Shown here: one piece after another, positions 4,515 to 5,450 of the stretch
Layout of the letters: every line of letters begins with the position of its first letter
How positions within the stretch are numbered: position 1 is the first letter of the stretch
Source of the DNA: a bacterium
GTDB taxonomy: Bacteria > JAMCPX01
Length of the DNA stretch: 5,450 nt
Direction of reading: 5' to 3'
Assembly: GCA_021800575.1 (NCBI GenBank)
Contig: JAJYYW010000118.1
Coordinates: 1-5,450 of the forward strand
Program-made: the position numbers and the translations under genes
Notes under the pieces: generated by a model
Told to the model about the DNA's origin: nothing
The model's database searches: none
What the model saw: the letters and a program-made list of their open reading frames with translations, nothing else

Positions 4515-5450
4515 GTGAGACGATTTATAACACTCAGAAAGATCATAGACGATATCGATACACTGCCCCGGCACACGATCATCGTCAGTAATATTGTATT
4601 GGTCATCCTCATCGGGACCGTAGACTACCTCACGGGCCCGAATATTTCCCTCTCGCTGTTCTACCTTCTGCCGGTTGCAATCACTGCCTGGTTTACCGGA
4701 AAATCCTATGGTGTCATGGTCTCTTTTATCAGTGCCTCCGCGTGGGTGGCTGCCGATGTATCGTCGGGCCACCCGTACGCGTATTGGGAGATCCCTGTCT
4801 GGAACTCCGTGATGCGGCTGGGCATTTTCCTGATCGTCGCTTATTCCATGGCGAACATCAAGAGACTCCTGGATACGGAACGATCGCTCGCGAGGATAGA
4901 TCCCCTGACCAAGGTGTACAACAACAGGGCCTTTTATGAGCTGGCACAACTCGAAATAGACAAGTTCAAGAGATCCTCCCGGCCTTTCAGCGTTGCCTAT
5001 ATCGACATCGATGACTTTAAACGGATCAACGACCAATTCGGACATCTTATCGGTGACGACCTCCTGAAGGTTGTCGGCAAAACGATCAAAAAGAACATCC
5101 GTTCAATCGACATCATTGCAAGGCTCGGGGGAGATGAGTTCGTCCTGCTGATGCCGGAAACCGATGACCGGCAGGCAAAGACGGCAATGACGAAAGTCCA
5201 GACGCTTATGATGGACGTCGTCCGGCAAAACAAGTGGTCTGTCACCTTCAGCATCGGCGTCATTACCTATACCAACGCGGCATGCGACGAGATCAAGCAA
5301 CGGCTCGAGTTCGACCCGCGCGTCGAGGTTTCGACGATCCATGCCTTCGCTTGGTCACTGATAGCCGGCTATGACGCCGACATCCGGCAATGGCTCGCCG
5401 CAAGGCTACTCCACGATGTCGCCGAACTCGAAAGGGCTCAGGCCAAGGGG
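4515..5450 (+). CDS. Membrane-bound diguanylate cyclase (GGDEF), joined in frame to a helicase fragment; open at the right edge
   Basis: The start is GTG 4515, the only candidate because an in-frame TGA lies at 4500; AAAGGG at 4502-4507 is the ribosome-binding site. Residues about 21-115 hold four hydrophobic segments (21-39, 43-61, 65-82, 93-113), an uncharacterised membrane sensor. A short linker (about 116-124) leads to a GGDEF domain: ARIDPLT (126-132), the metal-binding Asp164 in Y-I-D-I-D-D-F-K, I-N-D (171-173), the active-site loop G-G-D-E-F at 205-209, and an intact inhibitory I-site R-S-I-D (196-199) five residues before it. It should make c-di-GMP from two GTP at the inner membrane. 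The domain breaks off at S-I-G-V (246-249). The last roughly 40 residues of the family, with the A-D-x-x-M-Y-x-x-K helix, are absent, and residues 250-312 are helicase-like. Cyclase identity up to 5261 is firm; the fusion is doubtful. Confidence 0.88.
   Translation, partial: MRRFITLRKIIDDIDTLPRHTIIVSNIVLVILIGTVDYLTGPNISLSLFYLLPVAITAWFTGKSYGVMVSFISASAWVAADVSSGHPYAYWEIPVWNSVMRLGIFLIVAYSMANIKRLLDTERSLARIDPLTKVYNNRAFYELAQLEIDKFKRSSRPFSVAYIDIDDFKRINDQFGHLIGDDLLKVVGKTIKKNIRSIDIIARLGGDEFVLLMPETDDRQAKTAMTKVQTLMMDVVRQNKWSVTFSIGVITYTNAACDEIKQRLEFDPRVEVSTIHAFAWSLIAGYDADIRQWLAARLLHDVAELERAQAKG
5262..5450 (+). pseudogene. Fragment of a UvrD-like superfamily I helicase (motifs Ia and Ib only)
   Basis: Residues 250-312 of the same frame read I-T-Y-T-N-A-A-C-D-E-I-K-Q-R-L, the motif Ia pattern of UvrD/Rep helicases (T-F-T-N-x-A-A-x-E-M). 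V-S-T-I-H-A-F-A-W follows, equivalent to their T-x-H-S/A-F motif Ib, then a charged helix rich in Leu, Arg and Asp. The Walker A motif that should lie some 50 residues earlier is absent; its place is taken by the GGDEF domain. The gene continues past the window, so later motifs cannot be checked. GC is 105 of 170 bases over 5281-5450, against 98 of 180 over 5101-5280. I class it as a broken fragment, most likely placed here by misassembly or recombination. Confidence 0.65.

Noticed and set aside
4235..4612. N-terminal extension of the barrel-protein frame to a start at 4612
   Set aside because: The extension would bury the signal peptide internally and would overlap the divergent promoter and the start of the cyclase gene. 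The ATG at 4234 has its own ribosome-binding site.
4410..5045. Minus-strand open frame (211 codons) opposite the GGDEF gene
   Set aside because: It is a shadow of the cyclase frame, whose catalytic motifs are intact on the plus strand.

Overview
The window comes from a Gram-negative bacterium of moderate GC content. It holds an OprB-type outer-membrane porin, a second outer-membrane-type barrel protein, a lipoprotein with a classical lipobox, and a membrane GGDEF protein. The protein styles (Ig/FN3/propeller lipoproteins, a 4-TM GGDEF protein with a SIGV-ITYTN ending) recall Desulfobacterota or Nitrospirota. That placement is from memory of families, not from a search.

Layout, left to right. 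Bases 1-1454 (minus) encode the first 484 residues of a large secreted lipoprotein: three Ig-like repeats, one FN3 domain and the start of a beta-propeller; its 3' end lies outside the window. Bases 1582-1654 (minus) are a tRNA-Arg(CCG) with a near-consensus sigma70 promoter at 1666-1693. Bases 1694-1886 form a control region for the porin, with a TTGACA/TATCCT promoter and two perfect palindromes. They are followed by a possible 14-codon leader ORF whose stop overlaps the porin start (TGATG). Bases 1931-3217 (plus) encode an OprB-family carbohydrate-selective porin. It converges, with only 18 bp between, on a minus-strand gene (3236-4234) for an exported protein with a CsgG/TolB-N-like periplasmic half and a probable C-terminal beta-barrel.

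Bases 4235-4514 are a divergent intergenic region with a promoter for the barrel gene and several inverted repeats. From 4515 to the right edge runs one open frame that starts as a 4-TM diguanylate cyclase (GGDEF motif and I-site intact). At about 5262-5279 it switches in frame into the motif Ia/Ib region of a UvrD-like superfamily I helicase. Both domains are incomplete at the join and GC rises across it, so an assembly chimera, or a recombination junction, is more likely than a functional fusion. This is the most important anomaly in the window.

The genes do not form one operon. They are single units in alternating orientation, united only by an envelope/signalling theme. I found no CRISPR array, transposase, integrase, phage gene or recognisable defence system other than the helicase fragment.
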